This document shows positions 1 through 8,121 of a stretch of 17,402 nucleotides of DNA, piece by piece. The notes under the pieces are model-generated. The model was not told the DNA's origin, did not search any database, and was given only the letters and a program-made list of their open reading frames with translations. The translations under genes were made by a program, and so were the position numbers. Numbering within the stretch: position 1 is the stretch's first letter; every line of letters begins with the position of its first letter. The DNA comes from a bacterium (GTDB taxonomy: Bacteria > Cyanobacteriota > Vampirovibrionia > Obscuribacterales > Obscuribacteraceae), in contig JAUIJG010000053.1 in assembly GCA_030431355.1 (NCBI GenBank), positions 1 through 17,402 on the forward strand, in the 5' to 3' direction.

Positions 1-1007
1 GTTACATCGGCTGCTCCCCTGTCCACCGAGGCGGCTGCCTGATAGGTGAGCACCCGGGCAGTCTCCACAGTAATGGCTAGATCACCAACGGTGACGGCAG
101 CTCCGTTTAAACTCTCATCGATTAAATGTTCTTGATAGCGACGTTTTAATACCTTTACAAGGGCATCCAGGCTGCCTTGGGCCCACCCAGTGGCCTGGGC
201 GGCGATGGTTATTCTTCCTTTGGCCAGGGCGGAAAGGGCTACCTTTCTGCCTTCACCCGGTTCCCCCAACATATTTTCCACGGGAACTACACAGTCATCG
301 AATACAAGTTCGCAGGTTGAATAGCCGCGCATGCCCAGCATGTCGAACTTCTGCCCGATCTGAAATCCGGGGAAATCACGCTCTACGATAAATGAGGTAA
401 TGCCATGATCTCTTTTGGCCGGGTCTCCGGGCATCGGTTTATGGGCATCTCCAATGATCCTCGCCATGACTATGTAATAGTCTGCGGAAGCGCCGCTGGT
501 AATCCAGGTTTTCGCCCCATTGAGGATATACTTCTCTCCGTCGAACTTAGCGGAAGTCTTCAATGCTGCAGTGTCGGAGCCTGCGTCCGGTTCGGTAAGT
601 CCGAAAGCAGCCAGATACTTACCGGAAGAAGACGCCGGCAGATACTTGTCTTTCTGCGCATCGGTACCGAATCGATAAACCGGTTCTTGACATAGTTGAT
701 GAACACCCAGGGAGCTCATAACCGGCATGCAACGCCTGGCGAATACTTCGTTGACCAGGCAGGAGCTTATGTAGTCGGCGCCGGAGCCGCCATAAGTATC
801 CGGGAAGGGGATGGCACCAAAACCTTCTTGGCAGGCCGCTTCGAATAAATCTCTTCTGAATTGATTGTCTCTGTCGGATGCTATGACATCCTCCAGGCTC
901 AGGCGGTCGGCAAACTCCTGCGCTTTGTCGCGCCAGGCTACCTGAGCTTCCGTATATCTATCTTTCAAGGTATCGTCCGGGGATGAAACAGACTCAGTTT
1001 TAAGCAT
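1..1007 (-). CDS. Acyl-CoA dehydrogenase, C-terminus cut off by window edge
   Basis: The gene starts at ATG 1005-1007 and reads open for 335 codons to base 1. The family uses FAD to introduce a 2,3-double bond in acyl-CoA and passes electrons to ETF. Visible motifs are the flavin/substrate-binding FGLTEPDAGSD (residues 135-145), KTWITSGA (166-173), a GITSFIVE strand (202-209), LGMRGYSTCELVFDD in the middle domain, and the start of the C-terminal helical domain (GRITIAAQATGWAQGSLDA, 264-282). The catalytic Glu lies in the missing part. Odd point: where the family usually has R-x-Q-F-G the protein reads RRYQEHLIDE (289-298), so a flavin-contact motif is degenerate. Also, residues 189-200 form a short insertion (HKPMPGDPAKRD) common in butyryl-CoA-type members. 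No strong ribosome site precedes the ATG. The gene diverges from the S66 pair. Substrate chain length cannot be told. Confidence 0.92.
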   Translation of the reverse strand, partial: MLKTESVSSPDDTLKDRYTEAQVAWRDKAQEFADRLSLEDVIASDRDNQFRRDLFEAACQEGFGAIPFPDTYGGSGADYISSCLVNEVFARRCMPVMSSLGVHQLCQEPVYRFGTDAQKDKYLPASSSGKYLAAFGLTEPDAGSDTAALKTSAKFDGEKYILNGAKTWITSGASADYYIVMARIIGDAHKPMPGDPAKRDHGITSFIVERDFPGFQIGQKFDMLGMRGYSTCELVFDDCVVPVENMLGEPGEGRKVALSALAKGRITIAAQATGWAQGSLDALVKVLKRRYQEHLIDESLNGAAVTVGDLAITVETARVLTYQAAASVDRGAADV

Positions 1008-1111
1008 GGGAACTCGCTGGTAAATTTCTCAATCAGGCCAAGTTGAGAATTATAGACGGTTTTCAATCATATATGTAGATCTATAAGAGGAAATTCCTCA
1101 GCGACAGGCTT

Positions 1112-1138
1112 TTGACTAATCGGGCTTTTTGCTATCCT
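1112..1138 (+). promoter_or_regulatory. Possible promoter of the S66 pair
   Basis: TTGACT (1112-1117) lies 15 bases before an extended -10 element, TGC-TATCCT (1130-1138), about 50 bases upstream of the S66 start at 1190. The spacer is short by two bases, so the call is tentative. A 13-base palindrome (GAGGAAATTCCTC, 1087-1099) lies just upstream and could be an operator between the divergent genes. Confidence 0.3.
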
Positions 1139-1189
1139 GTTAAAAATATTAATTGTGAGCAATACTTTTTGCAGGCGTCTGAATCCTAA

Positions 1190-2185
1190 ATGTCAAAGGC
1201 ATTTAATTTGATCCTACCGGAGAAGTTATCCCCTGGTGACACGGTCGGTATAGTGGCACCATCCTCTCCGATGTTTGAAGATGGACAGATTGAGTTCACC
1301 TTTCGCTGGCTTAAAAAGCTTGGTTTGAAGTGGAAGCTGGGCGAGCATCTCAATGAGCACCATGGCGATCTGGCCGGAGTGGATGCGGCTCGCCTAGAGG
1401 ACTTTCACCGGATGTGGGCGGACGAAGAGGTGAAAGCCGTATTCCCGGTTCGTGGTGGTAATGGTAGTGTCAGATTGTTATCGGATTTAAATTTTGATCT
1501 GATAAGAAAGAATCCCAAAATTTTGATCGGCTTCAGCGACATCACCGGCTTGTTGATACCGATTCATCAAGAGACTGGAATGGTGACTTTTCACGGTCCC
1601 ACTGCCGGATCATTTTTTGACAGCGAGTATACATTCGAAAACTTCAAGAGAGCGCTCTTCGACAAGACTCCGATCGGCACCATAAAAGATCCGGATAAAC
1701 AGGATGATTACGCGCCCTCATACCCGCCTTACAGAATGGTGTTCAGTCCGGGTGAGGCTGAAGCCCCTCTTACTGGTGGCTGTCTTACTCTAATCCGGCA
1801 GCTGATGGGCACTCCCTGGGAGATTAATACCGATGGCAAGATTTTCTTCTTCGAAGACGTGGGGGAAGAGCCCCATGCCGTGGATATGATGGTCACCCAG
1901 TTATTGCTCGCCGGTAAGTTCGACAAAGTCGCGGGTGTGATTGTCGGCGAATGTGTTGAGTGCAGACCGGGTAAGAGTCGCCGCAGTCGGATGAATATCA
2001 ATTTCAGCATGGAGCGAATGTTGAAAGAGAGGCTTTCCCATCTTAAGGTGCCAGTGGTTTACGGCATGCGATTCGGTCACTCCAAGGTCAAATTTACGAT
2101 CCCGATCGGAGCGAAAGCTAGACTGAAAGCGGGAGATGATGGATTCAGTTTCGATATTTTTGAGCCCTGCGTAAGAGGCGATTGA
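1190..2185 (+). CDS. S66-family LD-carboxypeptidase / MccF-like serine peptidase, triad intact
   Basis: Peptidase family S66 contains LdcA, which trims the terminal D-Ala from cytoplasmic muropeptide tetrapeptides during murein recycling, and MccF, which hydrolyses microcin C-type conjugates. The 331-aa length is normal. The N-terminal motif GDTVGIVAPSSP (16-27) and the RGGNG loop (88-92) are typical. The catalytic triad is visible as Ser116 in IGFSDIT, Glu222 in FFFEDVGE, and His297 in RFGHSK. No signal peptide is present, which fits a cytoplasmic enzyme. The ATG at 1190 has only a weak upstream ribosome site. Five bases after its stop a second S66 gene begins, so the two should be cotranscribed. 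The residues around the triad do not let me choose LdcA over MccF, so no symbol is given. Confidence 0.9.
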   Translation: MSKAFNLILPEKLSPGDTVGIVAPSSPMFEDGQIEFTFRWLKKLGLKWKLGEHLNEHHGDLAGVDAARLEDFHRMWADEEVKAVFPVRGGNGSVRLLSDLNFDLIRKNPKILIGFSDITGLLIPIHQETGMVTFHGPTAGSFFDSEYTFENFKRALFDKTPIGTIKDPDKQDDYAPSYPPYRMVFSPGEAEAPLTGGCLTLIRQLMGTPWEINTDGKIFFFEDVGEEPHAVDMMVTQLLLAGKFDKVAGVIVGECVECRPGKSRRSRMNINFSMERMLKERLSHLKVPVVYGMRFGHSKVKFTIPIGAKARLKAGDDGFSFDIFEPCVRGD

Positions 2186-2190
2186 TTTAA

Positions 2191-3183
2191 GTGGTGGCAA
2201 CTAAAAATTCCGAGTCAAAGGATGAGGTTCTGAAGCCTCCAGCCCTTAAGAAAGGCGACAAAGTGGCTTTGTTGGCACCATCTTCGAGACCATCCAGCCA
2301 TGTGGAGGTAAGCAGAGCAGCCGCTCTGGTAAAAGAGATGGGCTTCAAGCCGATTATCGGTAAACATGTACTCGATTCCCATGGGTACATGGCGGGTTCG
2401 GATAGAGATCGTCTGGCTGATTTAAACGATGCCATACGTAATCCTCAGATAAAAGGTGTTTTCATGCTTTGCGGAGGCTACGGTGCCCTGCCGCTGCTTC
2501 CCCATATCGATTATGACCGGGTGAAAAAGGATCCTAAAGTCTTTGTCGGCTCCGGTGATACCACTTCGATACTTCTCGCCTTGCATAAAGTAACCGGCTT
2601 AGTGGTTTTTCACGGACCAAATCTTATAGATATCAGAGACAAACAAAGTTTCAGGAAATATGCTCGTGGTATCAAAAGAAGAGCCGCTCTTCCTTTTATC
2701 GCACCGAATGAAGGATTCAATGAGAGGAAAGGAGAGTTCCATCGCTATTGTTATTCCGGTCTGGAGAGTAACTCCACCCCGAAGGGTCGATTGATCGGTG
2801 GTAATCTGACAGCCATGACCTCTCTTCTGGGAACAGAGTTCGAAGTCGATTGCAAGGACCGCATACTTTTTCTAAATGACTCCCAGGAGCGTAACGACAT
2901 TCTCGACCGCTGGCTTACCTCTCTCACCATAAATGGTGCTCTTGATGATGCTAAGGCTTTAGTCTTTGGTGAATTTATAGACTGCTACCAGAGGGGCTCT
3001 TACAGTATGCACTCCATTTTTGAATTGATTCTGGAGAGAATGCACCGTTTGAAACAACCACACTTGCTCGGCTTCCCTCTTGGCGAAGGAGGCGTGACCT
3101 CTGTTTTACCGATAGGTGTTCGAGTAAAGCTCGACAGTGAATGTCGAATGTACTTTCAGGAAAGGGCACTGGCTTTGCCTTAA
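2191..3183 (+). CDS. S66-family pseudoenzyme (LdcA/MccF-like fold, all three catalytic residues replaced)
   Basis: This is a full-length (330 aa) S66 homologue beginning at tandem GTG codons (2191/2194), with AGAGG at 2174-2178 as the probable ribosome site inside the end of the preceding gene. It aligns with its upstream neighbour over the whole length: GDKVALLAPSSR (22-33), CGGYGALPLL (94-103), VVFHGP (138-143), GRLIGGNLTAM (199-209), LPIGVRVKL (306-314). At the catalytic positions it differs. The nucleophile motif reads GSGDTT with Gly122 where the paralogue has Ser116, Asn229 in FLNDSQ replaces Glu222, and Glu299 in PLGEGG replaces His297. The scaffold is well conserved with no frameshift or stop, so it is not a decaying pseudogene. 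I infer a binding or regulatory role, perhaps as partner of the active upstream enzyme. Ser121 sits one residue before the usual nucleophile position, so a shifted active site cannot be excluded from sequence alone. Confidence 0.85.
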   Translation: MVATKNSESKDEVLKPPALKKGDKVALLAPSSRPSSHVEVSRAAALVKEMGFKPIIGKHVLDSHGYMAGSDRDRLADLNDAIRNPQIKGVFMLCGGYGALPLLPHIDYDRVKKDPKVFVGSGDTTSILLALHKVTGLVVFHGPNLIDIRDKQSFRKYARGIKRRAALPFIAPNEGFNERKGEFHRYCYSGLESNSTPKGRLIGGNLTAMTSLLGTEFEVDCKDRILFLNDSQERNDILDRWLTSLTINGALDDAKALVFGEFIDCYQRGSYSMHSIFELILERMHRLKQPHLLGFPLGEGGVTSVLPIGVRVKLDSECRMYFQERALALP

Positions 3184-3184
3184 G

Positions 3185-4897
3185 TCAGTGGCTGCTCTCC
3201 TCAAGAAGATTCGATTCTAGCGAGCTCCTCTCGCCTTCTTTCACACTCCTGAGCGCAAGCGGAATGATCCGTTGAATATCTCCGGCGAGAATGCCTGCTT
3301 CTCCCAGCTCCTCGGCCAAAATGTCCCCGGCCCTTCCGTGCAGGTAAGCGCCTGCCACCGCCGCTTGAAACGGGTCAACTTTCTGAGCTAAGAGTCCACC
3401 GATAACTCCCGACAAGACATCTCCACAGCCCGCGGTCGCCATTCCAGGATTCCCTGTGGGATTTATGAATATGGTCTGGTCCGGGCTTGCCACCACAGTC
3501 ATTGCTCCTTTGAGTAAGACTGTGCAACCGTACTTCTGGGAAGCCATCTGGGCTGATTTGATCCTGTCTTTCTGTATGTCGCCGACGCTCACCTGCATCA
3601 GGCGGGCCAGCTCTTTTGGATGGGGAGTAAGAACAAATCTCTCCGGAGAACGGCCCAGGTCTTCCTGTTTTTTGGCCAGGGCATTGAGGGCATCGGCATC
3701 CACTATGCAGGGACAGTTGATCTCTTTAATCAGTTCGCAGACAAGTTCCACCGTTTCTTGATCCGTACCGACTCCAGGACCAAGAACCACGGCATCTACT
3801 TTTTCTACCAGTTCTCGTAATCTTTCCAGGGATGAACGGGCCAGGGAGCCGCTTTCCGTGGATGGTAGCGAATGGCAAATCAATTCCAGGGCCATCGGCT
3901 CGGAGAGCATAGAGGCGGGAACCGCCAGATAACAGAGTCCAGCACCCGATTTCATCGCGCTCAGTCCGGCCAGGGTGGCTGCTCCCATCATGCCTTTAGA
4001 GCCGGCCACGGTCAAAAGATGTCCGAAGGTTCCCTTGTGGGCGTCCACCGGGCGCATCGGCAGCATCTCGCGCACAATCTCCACCGTGGACAAGTTTATA
4101 TCCGGTTGAATCTCCGGCAACTCCGGCAGGCCAATGTCCACAATAGACAGATCGCCTTTGAGAGTATTTCCGGGATAGTTCAGGAGGCCTGTCTTCAGGT
4201 AGCCGAAGGTGACTGTTTCATCTGCTCTGACTGCCGCTCCAAGAATCTGCCCGGTATCAGAATTGATACCAGAGGGAATGTCGATGCTGAGGACGGGTTT
4301 GCCGCTCCTGTTTATGCTTTCTATTACTCTTCTGTGAATCCCCTCAACCTCACGATCAAGACCGGTTCCGAAGATGGCATCGACGATTAAAGATGCGTCA
4401 AGAAAGAGGCTATCCGCCTCAGGATCAAGATGATCTTCTTCGTTCTCTTCATCGACTCCGGTCTCTCTGAGCGAATTGATGACGGTTATCTCTACTTCTA
4501 GATTCTCCAGAATCGTCTTATTCACGTTCGCTTCGTTAGAAGAGAATTGCAAGTCCTGTCTCTCTATGGTGGCAACGGAACTTCCTCTTTCGGAGCTCTT
4601 CCTACTCCCCTTGGAGCTTGCCCCTTCGCCTGATTTAGAGTCTCTTTCCAGGACAACAACTTGCACAGGAATGCCCCAGAGCTTCAAGTAGCGTGCCACT
4701 ACTAATCCGTCACCGCCATTATTGCCTTTTCCGCAGACAACAGTTACCGAGCCGGGTCTCTCTTGCCAGATTCTTAGAGAGCGAATAGCCGCAGCCCTCC
4801 CGGCGATCTCCATCAAGACCTGTCCCCAGTTTTCTCCACAATCAGAGATCCATTTAGCTTCCAGCTCTCTGATTTGGGCTGTAGTCGGTATTCTCAT
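3185..4897 (-). CDS. nnr: Bifunctional NAD(P)H-hydrate epimerase / ADP-dependent NAD(P)H-hydrate dehydratase
   Basis: This repairs hydrated NADH and NADPH: the N-terminal domain (about 1-270) epimerises R- and S-hydrates, and the C-terminal ribokinase-like domain (about 280-555) dehydrates the S form using ADP. In the epimerase half, GNNGGDGLVVA (58-68), Asp173 in VDAIFGTG and SIDIPSGINSDTG (204-216) are seen. In the dehydratase half, HKGTFGHLLTVAGS (287-300), GPGVG (373-377), TPHPKE (424-429) and NPGMATAGCGDVLSG (483-497, Asp493 the likely base) are seen. The 570-aa length exceeds the usual 490-520 because of a Ser/Glu/Asp-rich insertion within about residues 86-167, between two core elements of the epimerase domain. 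The ATG at 4895-4897 is preceded by GGGGAAG. The gene converges on the S66 pair with only one base between stops, so 3' transcripts overlap. Confidence 0.94.
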   Translation of the reverse strand: MRIPTTAQIRELEAKWISDCGENWGQVLMEIAGRAAAIRSLRIWQERPGSVTVVCGKGNNGGDGLVVARYLKLWGIPVQVVVLERDSKSGEGASSKGSRKSSERGSSVATIERQDLQFSSNEANVNKTILENLEVEITVINSLRETGVDEENEEDHLDPEADSLFLDASLIVDAIFGTGLDREVEGIHRRVIESINRSGKPVLSIDIPSGINSDTGQILGAAVRADETVTFGYLKTGLLNYPGNTLKGDLSIVDIGLPELPEIQPDINLSTVEIVREMLPMRPVDAHKGTFGHLLTVAGSKGMMGAATLAGLSAMKSGAGLCYLAVPASMLSEPMALELICHSLPSTESGSLARSSLERLRELVEKVDAVVLGPGVGTDQETVELVCELIKEINCPCIVDADALNALAKKQEDLGRSPERFVLTPHPKELARLMQVSVGDIQKDRIKSAQMASQKYGCTVLLKGAMTVVASPDQTIFINPTGNPGMATAGCGDVLSGVIGGLLAQKVDPFQAAVAGAYLHGRAGDILAEELGEAGILAGDIQRIIPLALRSVKEGERSSLESNLLEESSH

Positions 4898-4990
4898 CGC
4901 TTCCCCGAGATAGGCAGTAAAACAAAAAATAGAGTGCTTAGATTAGCAGATGTAAAATCCTTTTTCTTCTACTTGTCTTGATAAAATCCA

Positions 4991-5005
4991 GAAGGTTTCA
5001 CCTTC
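4991..5005 (-). terminator. Possible weak intrinsic terminator overlapping the PDZ gene stop
   Basis: On the minus strand GAAGGT-GAA-ACCTTC forms a six-base-pair hairpin containing the TGA stop of the PDZ gene, followed by TGGATTTTATC. The stem is short and the T-run is brief, so termination is likely weak if real. Confidence 0.3.
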
Positions 5006-5873
5006 CGCGTTTTAACTCATTCAGGGGAATTCTGGTTCTCGGTTCCTCGAAGTAAATGAAGGGTCGCACCAGGCGATGATATTGACCGAGGGTTATCGCT
5101 TTGTGATAGAGGAGATACCAGTAATATTCAATATATTGACTTCTTCGATCGCGAATATCATATACGGACCATAGTGGAATCTTGATTCTCATAGGTCTTC
5201 CCAGACGACGGATATTGAAGATTTTCTGTTGTCCTCTTCTTCCGGTTATCCTGAAATAGACTCTCTCGATGGACATGCCTCTGATCGACTCTCCATCCAC
5301 CGCATCGATTATATCTCCAGATCTCAGTCCATAGCGGGCTGCAGCGGTGCCCTTCAGGACTGTGTGAATGGTCCACCCTCCACCCAGGTAAGAGACCAAC
5401 AGAATCCCGGTGGTGCCATGGTTCCTTACACCTCTCAAAACAAGCAGTCGGCGTTTCTCCATGGCGCTCATGGCCCTTCTTCTTTTAAGATGGATCTCTT
5501 CTGTTTTGATTTTGCCTTCCAGGGGTTTCAGGTCTTCTTCGTGGGTTTTTGGAATCCGGGCTTTCAGATTTGGTATCTTCCCTGCCGCCGAAGAGTCCAC
5601 GTAGCCCTGGAGCATAGTCTCTTCCGGCTTCTCTTTCGACACCTCTTCTCTCTTTTCGGATCTCTCCTCAATCACCGGTTTCCAGCGGGGAGAGGGAAAG
5701 TCGAAAAGTACCCCCCTTGGCTCAGCGGGCGCTAATAGGTAGTTGCCGTCACAGGGGATCTCGCCCTCTTCTGTGGCACCGGCTTTTTCCAGGGCATCGA
5801 CCTGATGTCCAAATAGCAATGAGGCTAGTAAAAGTGGAACTATGTTTTTTGCGGTGGTCATCATGCCGACCAT
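4998..5873 (-). CDS. Secreted/periplasmic PDZ-domain protein
   Basis: I place the start at ATG 5871-5873 because GAGG (5879-5882) sits five bases upstream and because this start gives a clean signal peptide. A longer reading from 5927 adds 18 residues with no such support. Residues 6-27 (TTAKNIVPLLLASLL then HQVDA) look like a Sec signal with signal peptidase I cleavage after VDA. Residues 28-150 are charged and probably disordered. A PDZ domain spans about 155-235, with the carboxylate-loop region near GILLVSYLGGG and the diagnostic AAARYGLRSGDIIDAVDG (177-194). The last 55 residues are basic and Tyr-rich (EYYWYLLYHK at 249-258) and match nothing I recognise. There is no protease domain, so it may be an adaptor that binds C-termini of envelope proteins. 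It lies downstream of the ABC ATPase gene in the same direction, 102 bases apart. Confidence 0.8.
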   Translation of the reverse strand: MVGMMTTAKNIVPLLLASLLFGHQVDALEKAGATEEGEIPCDGNYLLAPAEPRGVLFDFPSPRWKPVIEERSEKREEVSKEKPEETMLQGYVDSSAAGKIPNLKARIPKTHEEDLKPLEGKIKTEEIHLKRRRAMSAMEKRRLLVLRGVRNHGTTGILLVSYLGGGWTIHTVLKGTAAARYGLRSGDIIDAVDGESIRGMSIERVYFRITGRRGQQKIFNIRRLGRPMRIKIPLWSVYDIRDRRSQYIEYYWYLLYHKAITLGQYHRLVRPFIYFEEPRTRIPLNELKRGR

Positions 5874-5975
5874 TTCAACCTCAAAAACAGCGAAAGAAAA
5901 ACACTCTGGTATCGAGAGCAGTATCATAAGTCCTTTGTCTGACCGGACGGAAAAGATCTTCCGGCAACGCCCGAC

Positions 5976-6926
5976 CTACACCTTAATACAGCGTACCAGA
6001 TGGGCTTCGCTTTTTATCTCCAGGGGAGGAATCTCATTAAGGCAGTCATCTTCTTTCAGGGGGCATCGCTCGGCAAAACGGCATCCCCGGTCCAGATCCA
6101 CCAGGCTGGGTGGCTGCCCTTCAATGGGGGTGAGGCGCTCTGAACCAGGTCTTGGTATTGAATCCATCAGCCCCTTAGTATAAGGATGACTGGGGTTTGC
6201 AAATATCTCTTCTACGGAGGCGGTTTCGACCACCGCTCCAGCATACATAACCGCCACCTGGTCGCACATCTCAGCCACAACCCCAAGGTCATGGGTGATC
6301 AACAAGATGGACATATTTCGGTCTTTCTGAATCTCCCGCATAAGGTCGAGAATCTGGGCTTGCACGGTGACATCCAGGGCTGTAGTCGGTTCATCTGCTA
6401 TGAGCAATCTCGGATTGCAGGAGAGGGCCATGGCTATCATCACCCGCTGGCGCATGCCGCCGGAGAACTGATGGGGATATTCATCTATTCTCTGGGCAGC
6501 CTGGGGGATTTTTACCCTCTCCAGGGCTTCCACCGCCCGCTTTCGTGCTTCTTTGCGGTCTACTTTTTGATGGAGTTCGATGGCCTCCATTATCTGAGCT
6601 CCTATCGTATAGACAGGGTTCAGAGAAGTCATAGGATCCTGGGGAATGAGACCTATCTGGTTGCCTCTAATCGAGCGCATCTCCTTTTCGCTCAATTTAA
6701 GAAGATCTCGACCGTCAAAAATAATCTCCCCGGCTTGTATCAATCCCGGGGGTGGGACCAGGCGAAGAGTGGAGAGAGATGTCACGGACTTTCCGCAACC
6801 TGATTCACCGACTACGCCCAGAACCTGGCCTTCTTCTATGCTGAGATCTACTCCATCCACAGCGCGTGCTTCGCCGTGCTCGGTGCGAAATATGGTCCGC
6901 AGCTGCTTTATCTCTAATAATGGCAT
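5976..6926 (-). CDS. Dipeptide/oligopeptide ABC transporter ATP-binding protein (DppD/OppD type)
   Basis: This is the ATPase subunit of a peptide or nickel-type importer, working at the inner face of the membrane with two permeases, a second ATPase and a binding protein. Walker A GESGCGKS (40-47), Q-loop Gln96, signature FSGGMRQR (154-161), Walker B LLIADEP (174-180) and His212 in ITHDLG are all intact. The C-terminal oligopeptide-family extension follows (HPYTKGLM, 247-254). It has four cysteines, Cys282, Cys288, Cys295 and Cys313, matching the arrangement that binds a [4Fe-4S] cluster in characterised DppD proteins. The 316-aa length is usual. No permease, binding protein or DppF partner lies on either side within this window, so it is an orphan here. 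The ATG at 6924-6926 has no clear ribosome site. Substrate is unknown. Confidence 0.93.
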   Translation of the reverse strand: MPLLEIKQLRTIFRTEHGEARAVDGVDLSIEEGQVLGVVGESGCGKSVTSLSTLRLVPPPGLIQAGEIIFDGRDLLKLSEKEMRSIRGNQIGLIPQDPMTSLNPVYTIGAQIMEAIELHQKVDRKEARKRAVEALERVKIPQAAQRIDEYPHQFSGGMRQRVMIAMALSCNPRLLIADEPTTALDVTVQAQILDLMREIQKDRNMSILLITHDLGVVAEMCDQVAVMYAGAVVETASVEEIFANPSHPYTKGLMDSIPRPGSERLTPIEGQPPSLVDLDRGCRFAERCPLKEDDCLNEIPPLEIKSEAHLVRCIKV

Positions 6927-7079
6927 TTAAAAATCTAATTTACTAAAAACTTAGCCGGGGTAAAAATACCGGATATCATGTCAGAAAGGAATTTCAAGGT
7001 CAATTATATGTCTCCCGTTTAACTTCAGATTCCCATATCGACCTCTACCTGATTAAATAGAGTATAGGGATTAATTAGT

Positions 7080-7430
7080 ATGTCATCTGATTCAGAAAAA
7101 ACCAAAGATATCCATGTTCTTCAGCTTCTGACCAAATTGGTCAAGGAGACTGATAGGCTGGTTCGTCTGGCAGACGACATAGATACCCATGCGACCACTC
7201 CCCAGGCTAAGGCAGCTTTTAATCTTATCGGCTCCGAAGTTGAGACTATCCTCTCCGCCATCAATTCCTCCCTTGACCCCCTTTTTCGACTCTATGAATT
7301 GGATCCGGGCATGAGAGAATTGGCTGCCAAGCGCAAAGAGAGCGCTGAAGACAGTTTTGATGGAGCCAAGGTCACCGATGAGAGCTATGATGAAGAAGCT
7401 CTATGGGCAGACGTCAAAGAGAATTCTTAG
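7080..7430 (+). CDS. Small acidic helical protein, unknown function
   Basis: The 116-aa product is not recognised. It starts at ATG 7080 with AGGGA at 7066-7070, nine bases upstream, which supports translation. It has no signal peptide or membrane segment, so it should be cytoplasmic. Residues 10-80 have a heptad-like spacing of Leu/Ile/Val (LLTKLVKETDRLVRLADDI) suggesting a helical bundle or coiled coil. The tail from about 88 is acidic with several Asp/Glu and probably disordered. It stands alone, divergent from the ABC ATPase (153-base gap) and convergent with the phosphatase, whose stop is one base away. No function is proposed. Confidence 0.7.
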   Translation: MSSDSEKTKDIHVLQLLTKLVKETDRLVRLADDIDTHATTPQAKAAFNLIGSEVETILSAINSSLDPLFRLYELDPGMRELAAKRKESAEDSFDGAKVTDESYDEEALWADVKENS

Positions 7431-7431
7431 T

Positions 7432-8121
7432 TTATAAAGATAAGTCAGAGAAGTTAGAGCTGCTCGCGATTCCACTACTGCGCGCCTGATTGACCTTTTT
7501 CTCTTCTATGATTTCATCTCTGGCCGCTACCAGCGGCTTACTTTCGGCGCAATGCTTGACCTTGCTACGGAAGCGGCCGAACCAGGGCTTGAAGTGGTGG
7601 GAGCGCATTTCGCTGTAGGTCTTGTTGAAGCTCCAATCTTGAATCAGGGAACGATAGACACCGATAATCATTCCGGTTCGGTCGGCTCCCTGGAGGCAAT
7701 GAATATAGACCGGCTGGTTCTCTCTTTTCGTCATAATAGAGAGGGCTTCTTCAATCTTTTTGTCGGAAGTTTTGAAGTAGCCGAAGGGGATATGAAAGTG
7801 TTTGATTCCGAGCCGTGCTGAGATCGCCTTCTCGTGCTCTACCCCTGGCCCGGACATACGGAGATTGATAATAGACTTCACTCCCATAAGTTGAAGCATC
7901 TCAAGCTCGTCATCGTCGGGGTTTGACCCCCTCCATATATCAGGGGTGACACGACTGAAATTGGAGATAGAAATGTCTTCCAGGCTATTTCGCAGATTCT
8001 CTTCTGCAAATGCAGCGCCATTTGATATCGGAACCGGAGAGGTCGCAAGTACCAGCCAGAGGATGGCAGCAGTGGCGGCTATCTTTTTCTGTCCGGTCTT
8101 CAAATCGAACCTTACTTCCAA
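7432..8121 (-). CDS. Secreted protein-tyrosine / dual-specificity-type phosphatase
   Basis: The active-site signature HCxxGxxR is present as HCLQGADRTG (141-150), with nucleophile Cys142 and phosphate-binding Arg148. The preceding segment PDIWRGSNPDDDELEMLQLMG (60-80) and IINLRM (84-89) match the atypical dual-specificity (Siw14/PFA-DSP-like) layout. Its substrate could be phosphotyrosine, inositol phosphate or another phosphoester. Residues 11-39 (QKKIAATAAILWLVLATSPV, then up to AAFA) form a signal peptide with a likely cut at AFA-EE, so the enzyme acts outside the cytoplasm. The start is TTG at 8119-8121, preceded by GGAAG (on the minus strand, about six bases away). No in-frame ATG exists upstream before a stop. 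A TTG six codons later is an alternative start. The gene ends one base from the small convergent gene's stop. Confidence 0.85.
   Translation of the reverse strand: MEVRFDLKTGQKKIAATAAILWLVLATSPVPISNGAAFAEENLRNSLEDISISNFSRVTPDIWRGSNPDDDELEMLQLMGVKSIINLRMSGPGVEHEKAISARLGIKHFHIPFGYFKTSDKKIEEALSIMTKRENQPVYIHCLQGADRTGMIIGVYRSLIQDWSFNKTYSEMRSHHFKPWFGRFRSKVKHCAESKPLVAARDEIIEEKKVNQARSSGIASSSNFSDLSL

Noticed and set aside
405..695. 96-aa plus-strand frame
   Set aside because: It lies antisense to the conserved FAD-binding part of the acyl-CoA dehydrogenase, with no recognisable content.
3872..4390. 172-aa plus-strand frame
   Set aside because: It is antisense to the Nnr gene, whose motifs are fully conserved there, and has a His/Gln/Arg-rich composition typical of a shadow.
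6186..6803. 205-aa plus-strand frame
   Set aside because: It is antisense to the ABC ATPase with its intact Walker and signature motifs.
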